From positions 1 to 5,557 of the forward strand of contig JACCXG010000088.1 in assembly GCA_013697225.1 (NCBI GenBank): DNA of 5,557 bases, in the 5' to 3' direction. Made by a program: the position numbers and the translations under genes. The notes under the pieces were generated by a model, which made no database searches, was not told where the DNA came from, and saw only the letters and a list, made by a program, of their open reading frames with translations. How positions within the stretch are numbered: position 1 is the stretch's first letter; every line of letters begins with the position of its first letter. Shown piece after piece: positions 5,521-5,557 of this stretch. Source of the DNA: Acidobacteriota bacterium. Lineage in GTDB: Bacteria; Acidobacteriota; Vicinamibacteria; Vicinamibacterales; 2-12-FULL-66-21.

Positions 5521-5557
5521 TGCCGCGCCGCCGGCGGGGCAGGGCGTCCTCCTCGTC
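5513..5557 (-). CDS. Possible C-terminal end of the gene upstream of nei
   Basis: On the minus strand one frame enters at the right edge and ends at TGA (5513-5515), reading DEEDALPRRRRGNA with G or C at nearly all third positions. It overlaps the nei ATG by eight bases (AATGCCTGA), a common operon arrangement and consistent with the lack of a ribosome-binding site for nei. In some bacteria, for example mycobacteria, the helicase gene lhr sits next to nei, so Lhr is a candidate. Fourteen residues cannot identify a family, and the other two frames are also open here. Confidence 0.35.
   Translation of the reverse strand, partial: DEEDALPRRRRGNA

Overview
This is a GC-rich, gene-dense bacterial window with almost no spare sequence. 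It holds four complete protein genes that I recognise, one complete secreted protein without a firm function, and one gene cut at each edge. I see no rRNA, tRNA, CRISPR array, transposase or phage gene. The GC-rich codon use, the acidobacterial look of the secreted protein, a PAS-histidine kinase with an HDFNN box and a stand-alone VKOR all suggest Acidobacteriota (perhaps Vicinamibacteria) or a similar GC-rich soil lineage. That placement is an impression and was not tested.

Layout. At the left edge (1-1002, +) is the C-terminal part of a PAS-containing histidine kinase. It meets tail to tail, with a 17-base overlap, a secreted protein on the minus strand (986-1960). A short divergent control region (1961-2086) follows, with candidate -10 boxes facing both ways and GC-rich palindromes between them. 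To the right on the plus strand is a two-gene unit joined by an ATGA overlap: a protein made of three tandem RidA domains (2087-3196), then RudS (3193-4200), a TudS/DUF523 desulfidase fused to DUF1722. The unit closes at a strong hairpin (4206-4227) in a 32-base convergent gap.

On the minus strand, read from the right edge, a possible upstream gene end (5513-5557) overlaps the start of nei (4690-5520, endonuclease VIII-type DNA glycosylase). This is followed by a VKOR-family membrane thiol oxidoreductase (4233-4628). The nei-VKOR gap is almost entirely purine on the coding strand and contains five perfect copies of the heptamer GGGAGAA. These form a G-quadruplex consensus, and the last copy is also the apparent ribosome-binding site of VKOR.

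How the genes may fit together. RidA proteins remove reactive enamine/imine intermediates, RudS removes sulfur from 4-thiouridine in tRNA (a UVA-absorbing base), Nei excises oxidised pyrimidines, and VKOR feeds electrons from disulfide formation into quinone. A shared damage or redox-maintenance theme is possible, but only the RidA-RudS coupling is directly supported by the sequence. The points most worth a second look are the intramolecular triple RidA with all three active-site Arg/Glu pairs kept, its coupling to RudS, and the G4-forming heptamer repeat that doubles as a translation signal.
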